The position numbers and the translations under genes were made by a program. Positions 31,033-41,156 of a stretch of 64,000 nt of DNA are shown here, in pieces. The notes under the pieces were generated by a model. The model ran no database searches. It was not told the DNA's origin and saw only the letters and a list, made by a program, of their open reading frames with translations. How positions within the stretch are numbered: position 1 is the stretch's first letter; every line of letters starts with the position of its first letter. Source of the stretch: Clostridium saccharoperbutylacetonicum N1-4(HMT) (GTDB lineage Bacteria > Bacillota > Clostridia > Clostridiales > Clostridiaceae); assembly GCF_000340885.1 (NCBI RefSeq), contig NC_020291.1, forward strand, positions 5,455,001 to 5,519,000, in the 5' to 3' direction.

Positions 31033-32628
31033 TTATAGCTTTTTAAGTAAACCTTCAAACTCTTCCCTCACTTGGGGAACTGATAATCCAACTATAACTT
31101 GAATAGCTTTTCCATTCCTTACCACTCCATGAGCTCCAGCTTTTTTGAATATACTATCTGGTGACAATTTGCTTTCATCTTTTATGGATACACGCAATCT
31201 TGTAGCACAATTAGTAACATCCTCAATATTCTCACTTCCACCTAAAGCTTGCAAGAATTGCAAAGCTTGACTTCCATCTGATGTATCATTCTTAATTTCT
31301 CCTGATTCACCTTTTTTTGCTTTATAATCAGCTTTAGTATAAAGTTTTGCTTCTTCGTCATCTGGTTCACGCCCTGGAGTAGCAAAGTTGAACTTTATTA
31401 TCAAGAAACGGAATACCAAGAAATATACGACTGTAAAACATAATCCTATTACTATTTGAGTTATATAAGTACCTGGATGATATTTGAATAATGGTAGCCA
31501 GTTCTGTGCAAACCAATCAATTAGTCCACCTCCAAAATTACCTACAACACCAAATGCATACTCTGTTGCTGCTAAAGTTGCTGCTAACACAGCATGCACT
31601 GCAAACAATGCCGGAGCTATAAATAAAAATGTAAATTCAAGTGGCTCAGTAATACCAGCCACAATAGCTGTTATTGCTGCAGGTATAAGCAAACCAGCTA
31701 CAATTTTTTTCTTCTCAGGTTTAGCAGTTGTGTAGATAGCTAATGCTATACCTGTACATCCAAATATTTTAGATGACCCATGAAGTGCAAACCCACCAGC
31801 TGGGAACATTTCTTTTAATGAATGTGCACTTGTTGCAAAGTCTGCTAAATGCTTTGGCCAGTATGAAGCAATACCATCTGGAACTACTGCTGGTCCAAAA
31901 ATAAATGGTCCATAAATGAAGTGATGTAATCCTGTTGGAATCAAAATACGTTCTAAAAATGTATAAATCCATACACCAATAACTCCAGATGAAGCTAAAA
32001 ATCCTTGTAATGCCCCTATTCCGCCTTGAACCTTTGGCCAAACCAAACACATCAATAAAGCAGTTGGAATCATTACGAAAAATCCTATCATTGCTACAAA
32101 AACTGAACCTTGGAATATTCCTAAATAAGCTGGCAATCTCTTTTCAAAGAACTTACCATGTAGATATACAGCTATACCTGCAATTAAAATTGCACCTATC
32201 ATTCCAGTATCAAGAGTCTTTATACCTGCAATCATTGCAAGTCCACTTGATACCCCATCAGTAACCCCAGGTGGTAAATCAAAGTTAACACCAAAGCTTG
32301 AACCTGAAAGGGTAAGGATAGCATTAATAAAATAATTAAATGTTAAATAGATTAATAAAGCTTCTAGACAAGCACGTGCTTGCGCTTTTTTAGCTAAGGC
32401 AATTGGTAATCCAACTACAAACAATAATGGTAATTGATTAAATACTGTCCATCCACCTTGTTGGACCACATACCAAAAGCTATACCATGCTGTACCTTTG
32501 GTTGCTATTGATCCCATAATATCTGGATTTGTAAACAAAATAGAAAATCCAACAACCATACCATAAAAGGCAAAGAATAAAACTGGAACAAACATCGCAG
32601 CTCCAAAGCGTTGAATTTTTTGCATCAT
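31033..32628 (-). CDS. PTS alpha-glucoside/maltose-specific EIICB
   Basis: 531 aa. EIIC (about 1-425) begins MQKIQRFGAAMFVPVLFF and contains GITEPLEFTFLFIAP. The EIIB domain is C-terminal (about 455-531) with phospho-Cys in DVTNCATRLRVSIKD. This order matches GlvC/MalB/AglA maltose and sucrose-isomer transporters. There is no EIIA domain, so phosphate must come from an EIIA-Glc elsewhere; the EIIA domain of the beta-glucoside PTS at 25190 is a nearby candidate. Ribosome site AAGGGGG. Confidence 0.92.
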   Translation of the reverse strand: MMQKIQRFGAAMFVPVLFFAFYGMVVGFSILFTNPDIMGSIATKGTAWYSFWYVVQQGGWTVFNQLPLLFVVGLPIALAKKAQARACLEALLIYLTFNYFINAILTLSGSSFGVNFDLPPGVTDGVSSGLAMIAGIKTLDTGMIGAILIAGIAVYLHGKFFEKRLPAYLGIFQGSVFVAMIGFFVMIPTALLMCLVWPKVQGGIGALQGFLASSGVIGVWIYTFLERILIPTGLHHFIYGPFIFGPAVVPDGIASYWPKHLADFATSAHSLKEMFPAGGFALHGSSKIFGCTGIALAIYTTAKPEKKKIVAGLLIPAAITAIVAGITEPLEFTFLFIAPALFAVHAVLAATLAATEYAFGVVGNFGGGLIDWFAQNWLPLFKYHPGTYITQIVIGLCFTVVYFLVFRFLIIKFNFATPGREPDDEEAKLYTKADYKAKKGESGEIKNDTSDGSQALQFLQALGGSENIEDVTNCATRLRVSIKDESKLSPDSIFKKAGAHGVVRNGKAIQVIVGLSVPQVREEFEGLLKKL

Positions 32629-32984
32629 TTTTATGACCCCCTTAAGAATTTTTTATCAATAATTATTGTAATAATTTCAAAAAAGCAATTTTCTTACAGC
32701 CTTAGCTTTCTTTAAGTTCTATTAAATTTTTTATTTACAATTTAACAAAAATTAATTGTGTTTATAATTTAAATTTTTTTATCAAGATATCTTGTATGAG
32801 CTAATATTAACAATTACTTAAACCCTTTTCAATGCTTTTAATCCACTTACTTCCTATGTGCATTTTTAAGTTATTTGCACAAAATTTGTGCATTCGCACA
32901 GGTTATATTTCTTCAATTTTCTTTATACAAACCAAAAAAGTTGACACTTAAATATTGTGTCAACTTTTTATTCATATATACACT
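32629..32984. other. Promoter region of alpha-glucoside PTS, with dyad and terminator
   Basis: TGCACAAA (32876-32883) and TTTGTGCA (32885-32892) flank one A as a perfect 8-1-8 dyad about 250 nt upstream of the PTS gene. It may be an operator for the RpiR gene next door, though the distance is large. The RpiR terminator lies at 32935-32969. I see no gene in this stretch. Confidence 0.45.
32935..32969 (-). terminator. Terminator after alpha-glucoside RpiR gene
   Basis: AAAAAGTTGACAC (32935-32947) pairs perfectly with GTGTCAACTTTTT (32957-32969). It is A/T flanked on both sides, so it can act in both directions; the RpiR stop is at 32985. Confidence 0.85.
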
Positions 32985-33758
32985 TTATAATATTGTACCA
33001 TCTTCTTTTAAGTGCCCTAAATACGTGATATATTTTAAGAATAACATTTCTATTAAGATGAAGTACTGACCTACATTTTCAAAAGTAACCACATCTTTTA
33101 TCCTTATATGCTTTGTAATTATGTATAAATTCTGTTCACATAATCTTGCTACTGGATTATCTGTTAACTTTGTAATAGAAATAGAAGGTATATTTTTAGC
33201 CTTCACTTTTTTTACATGCTCCACTGCTGACTTTTTTTCACCAGATAGCGATATAATTACAATTAAATCTTCTTCTGTAGCTGTTTCTAGCACTGTATCC
33301 ATTTCAGCTTCACCATGCAATGTAACGAAGAACTTATTTACACTAAGAAAGTGTCTTTTAAGTTCGTTTGCTGCTGCAATTTGCACAGTTCCAGTTCCAT
33401 AAACAAAAAGATTTTTTGCACGATAAATCATACGACATATTTCCAAGACATCCTTCTCTTTCATTTCATTTATTGTTCTGTAGTAATCTTGATACACTTC
33501 TTCTACACTACTATCTTTAATATTATCATTCTCATTAAATTCTAATTTCAGCCTTACTTTAAACTCTCCAAACCCTTCTAAAGATAGTTTCTGAGTAAAT
33601 CTAGAAATTGTTGTTCTTGAAATATTACATTTCTTTGCTAGTTCATCAATAGACATTCTACAACATTCACGTTTATTTTTACATATATACTTCCATATAT
33701 GGCGGTCATTTTCGTTTAGCTTATCATAATTATTATTAACCAGTTCTTCTAATTTCAT
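32985..33758 (-). CDS. RpiR/MurR-family regulator of the alpha-glucoside genes
   Basis: 257 aa. HTH_6: MSIDELAKKCNISRTTISRFTQKLSLEGF. SIS domain (about 110-235) with LFVYGTGTVQIAAANELKR and IIVISLSGEKKSAVEH. It is the GlvR-type companion of the PTS-GH4 pair. It is separated from the PTS gene by a terminator and a 300-nt gap, so it is transcribed independently. A TGAAACGTTTTC box just upstream (about 33807-33818) is cre-like and may add catabolite control. Confidence 0.86.
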   Translation of the reverse strand: MKLEELVNNNYDKLNENDRHIWKYICKNKRECCRMSIDELAKKCNISRTTISRFTQKLSLEGFGEFKVRLKLEFNENDNIKDSSVEEVYQDYYRTINEMKEKDVLEICRMIYRAKNLFVYGTGTVQIAAANELKRHFLSVNKFFVTLHGEAEMDTVLETATEEDLIVIISLSGEKKSAVEHVKKVKAKNIPSISITKLTDNPVARLCEQNLYIITKHIRIKDVVTFENVGQYFILIEMLFLKYITYLGHLKEDGTIL

Positions 33759-33863
33759 ATTTACTCCCTATCTTTAAACAAATATTTCTCTACATTATAG
33801 CATTTGAAACGTTTTCCGTAAACATCAATGCATCGCTTATATTACTAGGATAGAATATAAAAT

Positions 33864-33922
33864 AACCCACAAAAATCCAATATTTACATTTTCGTGGGTT
33901 TCATGTTTAAGACGATACGTTA
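33864..33922. repeat. Dispersed hairpin repeat, copy C
   Basis: AACCCAC (33864-33870) and ATTTTCGTGGGTT form the same CCCACGAAAATC-type hairpin seen in copies B, D and E, followed by TTTCATG. The rest of the tail is strongly degenerate. It is located 3' of the aldehyde dehydrogenase gene. Confidence 0.6.
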
Positions 33923-34015
33923 CTATTAAATTCTACTACTAAATTTCTAGTTTTTTACCATTCTTTAAACTAGTAACTCACTAAATAGAAACTTACTTTT
34001 TAAAATATCTCTTTA

Positions 34016-35464
34016 TTAAATATTTTCATTGGAAATCAATATAGTTTTAGGCTCTAGATGCTCTTCAAGTCCATATATTCCACATTCTCTTCCTATTCCA
34101 GATTGCTTAAATCCACCAAAAGGAGCTTTCATCTCAAGCATAACATCATTTATATATACTGTACCTGCCACAATTTGAGATGCAATCTTATTTGCCTTTT
34201 CAATGTTAGAAGAACTTATATATGCTCCTAAGCCATACTCTGTATCATTTGCAATTTCTATAGCCTCTTCTTCAGTCCTATATGTCAAAATAGATAACAC
34301 TGGACCAAATATCTCCTCTCTAGCAATGGTCATATTTCTAGTTACATTTGCAAATACTGTTGGCCTTACAAAATAACCATTATCCAATCCTTTAGGATGT
34401 CCTTCTCCTCCAACTACCAATTCTGCCCCTTCTTCTATACCAATCTTAATGTATCTCTGGACATTATTATAGTGATTTTCATTTATCATAGGTCCTATAA
34501 ACGTATCACTTTCCCAAGGATAGCCTACTTTTGTATTTTCAACAGCTATTTTAATAAGCTCTTTTACTTCCTCAAGACGATGTTTCGGAACTAATAGTCG
34601 ACTTCCAGCAATGCACATTTGTCCATTATTTCCAAAACAACTCGTAACTGCGCGAGGAATAGCTTTTGTAAAATCAGCATCATCAAGAATTATATTCGGT
34701 GATTTACCTCCTAGTTCAAGAATAACTCTTTTCATGCTATCAACAGCACCATGATGGATAATTTTAGCGGTTTTAGTGGAACCAGTAAAAGAGATCATTG
34801 CAACATCTGGATTACGAGTTAATTCAGCACCAACTGAACCTCCTAGACCATTTACTATATTAATTACGCCAGCTGGAATTCCTGCCTCATGAAAACATTC
34901 AGCCAAAATTTGAGTTTGGATGGTACAAAATTCGCTAGGTTTTATAACTACTGTACATCCTGCTGAAATAGCTGTAGCTACTTTTATAGCAATTTGAGAA
35001 TTATTTGCATTCCAAGGAGTAATCAAAGCAATTACTCCTAAAGGTTCTAGGACAACCTTTGCTTTACCAATATATTTAGTGAACTCAAAATCTTCTATCA
35101 CTTCCTTTGCCCAAAGAAAACTATTAGCAGTAAGTTGAGTACGACCTACTGCTGCCTTAACCGCAGCACCATATTCTTCTACACATGCTTTGGTTAAATC
35201 ATCAGCCCTCGAGATTACAGCCTCATGTATCCTTTTAAGCATATTGCTTCGCTCTTCTATTGTTGTTTTTGAGAATGTTTTAAATGCTTTTTTAGCAGCT
35301 GCAATAGCATTTTGTGTATCAACTTCATTTCCTAAAATTACATTTCCAATTATTTCTTTTGTTGAAGGATTTATAATATTCATTGCTTCTGTTCCATTAG
35401 GTTTAATAAATTCTCCATTAATATAAATCTTGTCAATTAACTTAAACTTTTTATTATCTTCCAT
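34016..35464 (-). CDS. NAD(P)-dependent aldehyde dehydrogenase
   Basis: 482 aa, full-length ALDH. Catalytic Glu in VILELGGKSPNII (near residue 250), catalytic Cys in NNGQMCIAGSRLLVP (near residue 284), cofactor loop FTGSTKTAKII, and the C-terminal MKAPFGGFKQSGIGREC. It oxidises an aldehyde to the acid; the substrate is unknown. It is not the CoA-acylating clostridial type, whose sequence differs. Divergent from a MerR regulator whose operator lies inside its promoter spacer, so it is probably induced by aldehydes or related stress. Confidence 0.9.
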   Translation of the reverse strand: MEDNKKFKLIDKIYINGEFIKPNGTEAMNIINPSTKEIIGNVILGNEVDTQNAIAAAKKAFKTFSKTTIEERSNMLKRIHEAVISRADDLTKACVEEYGAAVKAAVGRTQLTANSFLWAKEVIEDFEFTKYIGKAKVVLEPLGVIALITPWNANNSQIAIKVATAISAGCTVVIKPSEFCTIQTQILAECFHEAGIPAGVINIVNGLGGSVGAELTRNPDVAMISFTGSTKTAKIIHHGAVDSMKRVILELGGKSPNIILDDADFTKAIPRAVTSCFGNNGQMCIAGSRLLVPKHRLEEVKELIKIAVENTKVGYPWESDTFIGPMINENHYNNVQRYIKIGIEEGAELVVGGEGHPKGLDNGYFVRPTVFANVTRNMTIAREEIFGPVLSILTYRTEEEAIEIANDTEYGLGAYISSSNIEKANKIASQIVAGTVYINDVMLEMKAPFGGFKQSGIGRECGIYGLEEHLEPKTILISNENI

Positions 35465-35479
35465 TTCTTTACCTCCAAA

Positions 35480-35540
35480 TTGAATTTGATATTTTTATGT
35501 GATATACTCACTTTAATACATTCAAGTAACTTTAAGTCAA
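35480..35540. promoter_or_regulatory. Overlapping divergent promoters with MerR operator
   Basis: Rightward: TTGAAT (35480-35485), 17-bp spacer, TATACT (35503-35508). Leftward: TTGACT (complement of 35535-35540), 19-bp spacer, TAAAGT (complement of 35510-35515). The dyad ACTTTAATACATTCAAGT (35510-35527) sits in the long leftward spacer and at the rightward start point. This is the standard MerR geometry: activation of the aldehyde dehydrogenase gene and autorepression. Confidence 0.75.
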
Positions 35541-35560
35541 GAAATTTTAGGAGATTTTTT

Positions 35561-35968
35561 ATGGAAAATTTTATTTATGGATCCGAAGCAAAATATACAA
35601 TTAATGAAGTTTCAAAAATAACTAACCTTTCTAAGCCTACTATTCGTTATTATGAGGACATTGGATTACTACAAAATATAACTCGAGATAAGAATAATAT
35701 CCGTTTATTTTCGGATAATCAAGTTATGAGATTGCGAATGATCCAATGTATGCGAAGTACAGGAATGGGAATTGATATGATTCGCCACTATATAGGCCTT
35801 TCAAATGAAGATGAAACAGACCTTAAAGAACGCTATTCAATTGTTCTAGAGCAAGAAGAAATACTTTTAGCAAAAAAAGAAGAAATCAAAAAACAACTGT
35901 CTTTTATTGAACATAAAAAGCAAAATTACGAAGAAAAATTAAATAACCTACAAAAATCAAAATTTTAG
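35561..35968 (+). CDS. MerR-family regulator (AdhR-like)
   Basis: 135 aa from ATG 35561, which has AGGAG 7 nt upstream; the open frame extends to 35480 without a ribosome site. Winged helix YTINEVSKITNLSKPTIRYYEDIGLL, then RLRMIQCMRSTGMGIDMIRHYI and a coiled coil to the end. There is no conserved Cys, so the sensing mechanism differs from the Cys-based aldehyde sensors. Divergent to aldehyde dehydrogenase with a clear operator between them. Its stop codon lies inside repeat hairpin copy D. Confidence 0.88.
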   Translation: MENFIYGSEAKYTINEVSKITNLSKPTIRYYEDIGLLQNITRDKNNIRLFSDNQVMRLRMIQCMRSTGMGIDMIRHYIGLSNEDETDLKERYSIVLEQEEILLAKKEEIKKQLSFIEHKKQNYEEKLNNLQKSKF

Positions 35969-36020
35969 ATTTTCGTGGATTTTATAGAGGAAGCGAAGCG
36001 TGAAATTTGAAATCCACTAA
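35949..36020. repeat. Dispersed hairpin/GCGAAGC repeat, copy D
   Basis: The hairpin (CAAAAATC with GATTTTCG type) starts inside the last codons of the MerR gene. Then GTGGATTT (35975-35982) pairs perfectly with AAATCCAC (36010-36017), enclosing GCGAAGC (35993-35999). It lies between convergent MerR and MFS genes. Confidence 0.75.
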
Positions 36021-36056
36021 CTATTAGAAATTGTGATTTAGTAATAAATTTATAAA

Positions 36057-37508
36057 TTATACCATATTTTCTTTTTCATTATGATTATCATTCCATTTTG
36101 AGTATAAAAGAAATAAACTTAATATTAGTGCAATTACAAAGAAGATAGTAAAAAACTTGAAACTAGAATCTATTGAAGTAACTAGATTGCCATTAATATT
36201 TATGCTGTTTAAATTTCCTATTCCTATGATGGCTTTTGAAACTACATCAGCAGGTATAACAACTTCTATTGTTAATATCGCTAATGTCTGGCTTAATGCT
36301 TTGCCAACATTCATAATAGTGTAATGCATACCTGATGCTGAACCAGATTGCTCCTTAGGAACTGCTGATAATATAGTTTTTGCTAATGAAGGCCAAGCCA
36401 AACCATTTGCTATTGATAATAATATTAGTGGAGTAACTATAGCTGAAATTGATAATTCATCTTCAAGATTTCCAAGAAAGAATATTCCTATAATAAGAAA
36501 TATAATTCCAAAGGTGAGAGTCTTTAATGATCCAATATGATCTACAAGTTTCCCTGCAAAAGGACCAATTACAAGCTGTGGTACAGATAGCGAGATCATT
36601 AACAGGCCTGACATAGTAGGACTTAAATGTAATGCACTTTGCAAATATATACTTAACAATAAAGGCAATGAAAAATATGCAATACAATAACATAGTGTAA
36701 TTACAAGTCCAATTGAATAATTTCTGTATAAAAGCAAATTGAAATTAAATAGTGGATTCTCCACATGCAATTCTGTAATTATAAATGCAATCCATAATAA
36801 AATTGCAGTTATTAATAACCCTAAAGTTTCATAAGATAACCATCCTAATGATTGTCCTTCTGAAAGCACTACCATTGTTAATACTAATCCTAAGCTAAAC
36901 GTTATTATCCCAGTGAAATCATTTTTTTGTTTCATATTAAGTTCAGTTTCTTTCATTACTAAAAGCGCTCCGATTATGCAAAGAAGTACAAAAGGTACTG
37001 TGATAAAAAATATTGAACGCCATCCTAACTTGGTAATTAAAACACCTCCAACTACAGGTCCAACTATTGCTCCAATAACCCATGAAGTAGCATTGATACT
37101 TAAAGCAAGCCCAAGTTGACTGCTAGGAAAATTCTTAACTATAGTCGGAGTTGCAGTTGCCGTAGCCAAGGCAGCTCCACTTCCCTGAATTAACCTAAAT
37201 ATATTTAAAGTTAATCCTGTATTTGCAATTCCACAAAGAATTGTACCAACTGCAAAAATTATAAGTCCTATCACAAAAATACGCTTTGTTCCAAATGTAT
37301 CTGCCCACTTTCCAGCAGGTAATATTAGTACTGTACTTGCAATAATATAACCTGTAATTATCCATAAGCCTGATATCATCGAAATATTTAACCCCTCCAT
37401 CATCTTAGGTAATCCTATTATCACTATAGTTGAATCTAAATTTGTAATAAATGAAACCAATGTTACAACAAGTAAAATACTCCATTTGTGTGTTTTTAAA
37501 TTTGTCAT
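36057..37508 (-). CDS. MFS drug efflux transporter, DHA2 (14-TM) family
   Basis: 483 aa. Motif A is GKWADTFGTKRIFVIG after TM2 and motif C is GAIVGPVVGGVLI in TM5. About 14 hydrophobic segments. It is closely related in type to the exporter at 4625. AAGGAG ribosome site. Divergent from a LysR gene, which probably controls it. Substrate unknown. Confidence 0.85.
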   Translation of the reverse strand: MTNLKTHKWSILLVVTLVSFITNLDSTIVIIGLPKMMEGLNISMISGLWIITGYIIASTVLILPAGKWADTFGTKRIFVIGLIIFAVGTILCGIANTGLTLNIFRLIQGSGAALATATATPTIVKNFPSSQLGLALSINATSWVIGAIVGPVVGGVLITKLGWRSIFFITVPFVLLCIIGALLVMKETELNMKQKNDFTGIITFSLGLVLTMVVLSEGQSLGWLSYETLGLLITAILLWIAFIITELHVENPLFNFNLLLYRNYSIGLVITLCYCIAYFSLPLLLSIYLQSALHLSPTMSGLLMISLSVPQLVIGPFAGKLVDHIGSLKTLTFGIIFLIIGIFFLGNLEDELSISAIVTPLILLSIANGLAWPSLAKTILSAVPKEQSGSASGMHYTIMNVGKALSQTLAILTIEVVIPADVVSKAIIGIGNLNSININGNLVTSIDSSFKFFTIFFVIALILSLFLLYSKWNDNHNEKENMV

Positions 37509-37656
37509 ATAATCTCCTTATCTATAAATGGAATAAATTTTCGACTACAAATAAAACTTTATATGATTTATCCCATCGAAGCCATTTAATTTTATTTTCT
37601 ACGTATAGTTTACAATGAATTATATATCATGTAAAATGATTATATTAGATACAATA

Positions 37657-37673
37657 AATCACTTTTAGTGATT
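37657..37673. promoter_or_regulatory. LysR binding dyad (T-N11-A)
   Basis: AATCAC and GTGATT flank TTTTA as a perfect 6-5-6 inverted repeat, 20 bp upstream of the LysR start, between it and the divergent MFS gene. Confidence 0.65.
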
Positions 37674-37692
37674 CATGAATTGAGGTACAAAA

Positions 37693-38565
37693 ATGGAAAG
37701 TAATGAATTAAGAATTTTCAGAACTGTTGCCCAAACAGGCAGCATAACAAAGGCTGCTAAAGCCTTAGGCTATGTACAATCTAATGTCACAGCTAGAATT
37801 CAGCAATTAGAATCTGATTTAAACACACAACTTTTTTATAGACAACGTGGTATGATTTTAACTCCTACTGGTGAAAAATTACTCACTTATGCTGATAAAA
37901 TAATTTATTTATTAGATGAAGCTGACAAATCTATAAAAGATTCTTGCGAACCATCGGGAAGCTTATCAATTGGTGCTGTCCATACCGTATCTGCTATTCG
38001 CCTCCCTCAGCTCTTAGCTAAGTATCATAGAGCTTATCCTAAAGTTGATTTATCTCTTACAACAAGTCAATCAGATGAACTTATTTATAAGGTAAATCAC
38101 TTCCAGTTAGATGGTGCTTTTGTCAAAAACACTCCTCTTATTGATGACAATTTTGTAAAGGAACTTGAATTTGAAGAAACTTTAGTACTTATCTCTAATC
38201 CTAAATATACTAATATTGAAGATCTATATTGCAAGCCCTTAATAATGAGTACCGCAGGGTGCCCTAATAGAATACAACTTGAAAACTGGCTTAAATCGCA
38301 AGGAATTTATAATATTAGATATATAGAATTTAATAATTTGAATTCTATTATTGAAGGCGTGATGGCTGATTTAGGTACATCACTCGTGCCTAAATCAACT
38401 ATTGATGATTATGAAAAAAGAGGTCTTATCAAATCATTTTCTATATCTGAGAAATATAATACTACAAGAACATTTTTTATAAGACGAAAGGATTCTCTAA
38501 TGACTAGTTCCCTTTCAAAATTTATAGAAATAGTTGAACAAAATACCTCATATAAAAGACTTTAA
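37693..38565 (+). CDS. LysR-family regulator
   Basis: 290 aa. HTH: GSITKAAKALGYVQSNVTARIQQLESDL, then LFYRQRGMILTPTGEKLL. This spacing and the conserved VQSNVTARI resemble the CzcR/YwbI-like group. The effector domain is complete. Divergent from a DHA2 exporter with a T-N11-A dyad between them, so exporter control plus autoregulation is expected. Confidence 0.87.
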   Translation: MESNELRIFRTVAQTGSITKAAKALGYVQSNVTARIQQLESDLNTQLFYRQRGMILTPTGEKLLTYADKIIYLLDEADKSIKDSCEPSGSLSIGAVHTVSAIRLPQLLAKYHRAYPKVDLSLTTSQSDELIYKVNHFQLDGAFVKNTPLIDDNFVKELEFEETLVLISNPKYTNIEDLYCKPLIMSTAGCPNRIQLENWLKSQGIYNIRYIEFNNLNSIIEGVMADLGTSLVPKSTIDDYEKRGLIKSFSISEKYNTTRTFFIRRKDSLMTSSLSKFIEIVEQNTSYKRL

Positions 38566-38636
38566 AATCTATAATAATAAAATAAACCAATAACAATACT
38601 TTATATATTCTAAAACTCTCTAAAAACTTAAAATAA

Positions 38637-38690
38637 CCCCCGAAAATCCAAAAGCTAGATTTTCGGGGGGTTTAATGGTGTAGGCGACTA
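38637..38690. repeat. Dispersed hairpin repeat, copy E
   Basis: CCCCCGAAAATC (38637-38648) pairs perfectly with GATTTTCGGGGG (38658-38669), followed by TTTAATGGTGTAGGCGAC. Compared with copy B, a stem base pair changed from A-T to C-G on both sides, preserving pairing. It lies between convergent LysR and flavoprotein genes. Confidence 0.72.
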
Positions 38691-38718
38691 TATCGTATAT
38701 TAATTATCTAAACATTAA

Positions 38719-41142
38719 CTATTTCATTTCATCAATTGCAGTTTCACCAGCAATTCTTCCAAAGGTAAATATATCCGTTAATGCGTTACCGCCAAGACGA
38801 TTACCTGCATGGATACCTCCAGCAACTTCTCCAGCAGCATAAAGATTTTTAATTGGTTTATCATTTTCGTCTAATACATGGGCCTTAGTGTCTATCTTAA
38901 GTCCACCCATCGTATGATGAACTGCTGGCTTTCTAGGCGTCGCATAAAACGGTCCCTTTTCAACTTTTAAGCTAAATGTATCCTTATGGAATTCAGGATC
39001 AAAACCTGCATCAACATATGAATTATATTTATTAATTGTGTCTACAAGAACTGCAGGATCCATACCAACTTTTACTGCTAGTTCTTCTAGGGTATCCGCT
39101 CTAAATAGAGTACCAGCTTCTACTTGACGGTCTAGCTTTTCTTGACTTGTATTAGCTGCTGTTTTCTTTATTTCATCATCAGCTATAAGGTAGAATAACC
39201 CACCCTGTTCAATAGCAGCTTTTGTTAATACATCTCTACCAGAGAATTCATTAATAAATCTTTTTCCTTCTTTATTTACCATTACAAAGTTTTCAGGAGG
39301 TACTTGAACTCCACTGAATAATTCACCAGTTTCTGGATCAGCTACAGGCATCATTTGAGTAAAGCCCATTCCTGTAAGTGCTGCACCTACTGTTTTACCA
39401 AGCAATATTCCGTCACCAGTCATAGCATAGGAATTGGTAGTTCTTATATTATCATCAATGTCACTCCAGTAAGTGTTATATTCTTTTAACATCTTTGTGT
39501 TTGCACCAAAACCACCACTTGCAAGCACTACTGCTTTAGCATGAACAGTTATCTTTTGGCCATTTACACCTGTTGCTATTACTCCTTTTATTTCACCATC
39601 TTCTATGATAAATTCTTTTACAGGGCTATCAGTAATGATTTTTCCTGAATTATCTTGCACATATTTTGATAATGCAAGTATAAATGCTGTACCATAGCTT
39701 TTAGTAGGCTTATGACCACGACGCCATAATGCACCAACAGGAGCAAATACTATGCTCTTATCATACTCAACCCCTATTTCTTCTAGCCATTTCACACTTT
39801 CTAAAGCTCTGTCTGTAAGTATCTTTACTAGGTCATATTGTCCGTATATGGTGTTGCCATTAAGGTCAGTTCTTTTACCACCAAAATATGTTTGCATTCT
39901 ATGAAGTAGTGGAGAGTCAAATAGATGTCCCTTTTGTGTGTCAAACTTTTCCTTGTAAGCAGAAAACTCCTCTTTAAGTGCACGGAAATCATCTATATAT
40001 TCTGGATGAATTAAGCTCTCATCTGTAGCTAGTAATTCTTCAATAGTATGTCTTTCTCCTGGATTTTCTTCAAACTTTATCTGCCATTCTGGATCTGCAG
40101 CATTTACAGGGCCACCTGAACGTATAGTATTTCCACCTACTGCTGGATATTTCTCAAGAACAATAGCACTTGAACCATTTTGAAGCGCTGTTGCAGCTGC
40201 ACTTAATCCAGCACCACCTCCACCTACAACTACTACATCACAAGTATATTCTTCATCCACTTTGATTAGGCTGCTAGCAGGCTTTGGACGTCTCTTAAGT
40301 ATGTCAGGATTAACTCCTGCAAGCTTAACTGCTTTAGCTACACCGTCTAGTACAGCATTACTAGTTTCAGAAGCACCAGAAAGAGCATCAACATTTAATG
40401 TCTGTCCTTCAATTATTTTATCTGGTATTCTTATAAACGCAACATCTGCAAGTCCTTCTGTCTCTCCATCTGTAGTTATATCTATACTTTCTATTCTGTT
40501 TTCACTAAAGGATACTTTCATTGGAAGACTTCCGCTGTGACCTATTGCACTTACTTCATATTCTCCTGGGTTAAAGGTAAACTCTTCTTCTTCGTTAAGC
40601 TGATTTGAAATCTTTGCAAAACGCATAAAGCGTAGTAAACATATTTCTAGGAAGTCTATAGTTCTTTCATCTTTTAGATTACCTTCCTCATCAAATGCTT
40701 TATGTGCGCTTCCAAGTAAAAATTCATATCCTGGCATTACATTTGCATCAACACCTGGTGCATCTAAGATTTGACGAAGATGTAACTGTGCACGAGAAGA
40801 ACCTTGAACATCAAGAGAAGCTCCAAGTATCATCACTGGTTTACCAGCAAGTGGATGAAGATCAAAGCTTAGCCATTCAATTAAGCTTTTAAGACTCGAT
40901 GGAATTGAGTGATTATACTCAGGAGTAGCTATAATAACACCATCACTTGCTGTAATCTTATCATTAAACATCTGTATCACTTCACTAGAAGATTGATTAT
41001 CAGATTGATTAAACATAGGAACATCTTTAATCTCAAGTATTTCTATTTCTGTCTTTGACTCAAAGTATCTTTTCATAAACTGAAGTAGTTTACGATTATA
41101 TGAACTCTTTGCATTAGTTCCAGTAATTGCTATAAATTTCAT
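38719..41142 (-). CDS. Three-domain flavoprotein reductase (FMN reductase - FMN-bind - fumarate/urocanate reductase-like)
   Basis: About 807 aa. Domains: NADPH-dependent FMN reductase (1-180, [27 protein letters not shown]); FMN-bind domain (about 195-285) with the flavinylation motif [10 protein letters not shown], whose Ser would carry covalent FMN; FAD-dependent fumarate-reductase domain (about 305-807) with [36 protein letters not shown] and [10 protein letters not shown]. It should reduce the double bond of a 2-enoate with NAD(P)H in the cytosol (no signal peptide). The region equivalent to the fumarate-binding His reads [13 protein letters not shown], closer to urocanate- or cinnamate-type reductases. 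ATG 41142 follows AGGAGG. Operon with the FMN reductase; ApbE is nearby. Confidence 0.85.
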   Translation of the reverse strand: MKFIAITGTNAKSSYNRKLLQFMKRYFESKTEIEILEIKDVPMFNQSDNQSSSEVIQMFNDKITASDGVIIATPEYNHSIPSSLKSLIEWLSFDLHPLAGKPVMILGASLDVQGSSRAQLHLRQILDAPGVDANVMPGYEFLLGSAHKAFDEEGNLKDERTIDFLEICLLRFMRFAKISNQLNEEEEFTFNPGEYEVSAIGHSGSLPMKVSFSENRIESIDITTDGETEGLADVAFIRIPDKIIEGQTLNVDALSGASETSNAVLDGVAKAVKLAGVNPDILKRRPKPASSLIKVDEEYTCDVVVVGGGGAGLSAAATALQNGSSAIVLEKYPAVGGNTIRSGGPVNAADPEWQIKFEENPGERHTIEELLATDESLIHPEYIDDFRALKEEFSAYKEKFDTQKGHLFDSPLLHRMQTYFGGKRTDLNGNTIYGQYDLVKILTDRALESVKWLEEIGVEYDKSIVFAPVGALWRRGHKPTKSYGTAFILALSKYVQDNSGKIITDSPVKEFIIEDGEIKGVIATGVNGQKITVHAKAVVLASGGFGANTKMLKEYNTYWSDIDDNIRTTNSYAMTGDGILLGKTVGAALTGMGFTQMMPVADPETGELFSGVQVPPENFVMVNKEGKRFINEFSGRDVLTKAAIEQGGLFYLIADDEIKKTAANTSQEKLDRQVEAGTLFRADTLEELAVKVGMDPAVLVDTINKYNSYVDAGFDPEFHKDTFSLKVEKGPFYATPRKPAVHHTMGGLKIDTKAHVLDENDKPIKNLYAAGEVAGGIHAGNRLGGNALTDIFTFGRIAGETAIDEMK

Positions 41143-41156
41143 TGATATTAATCCTC

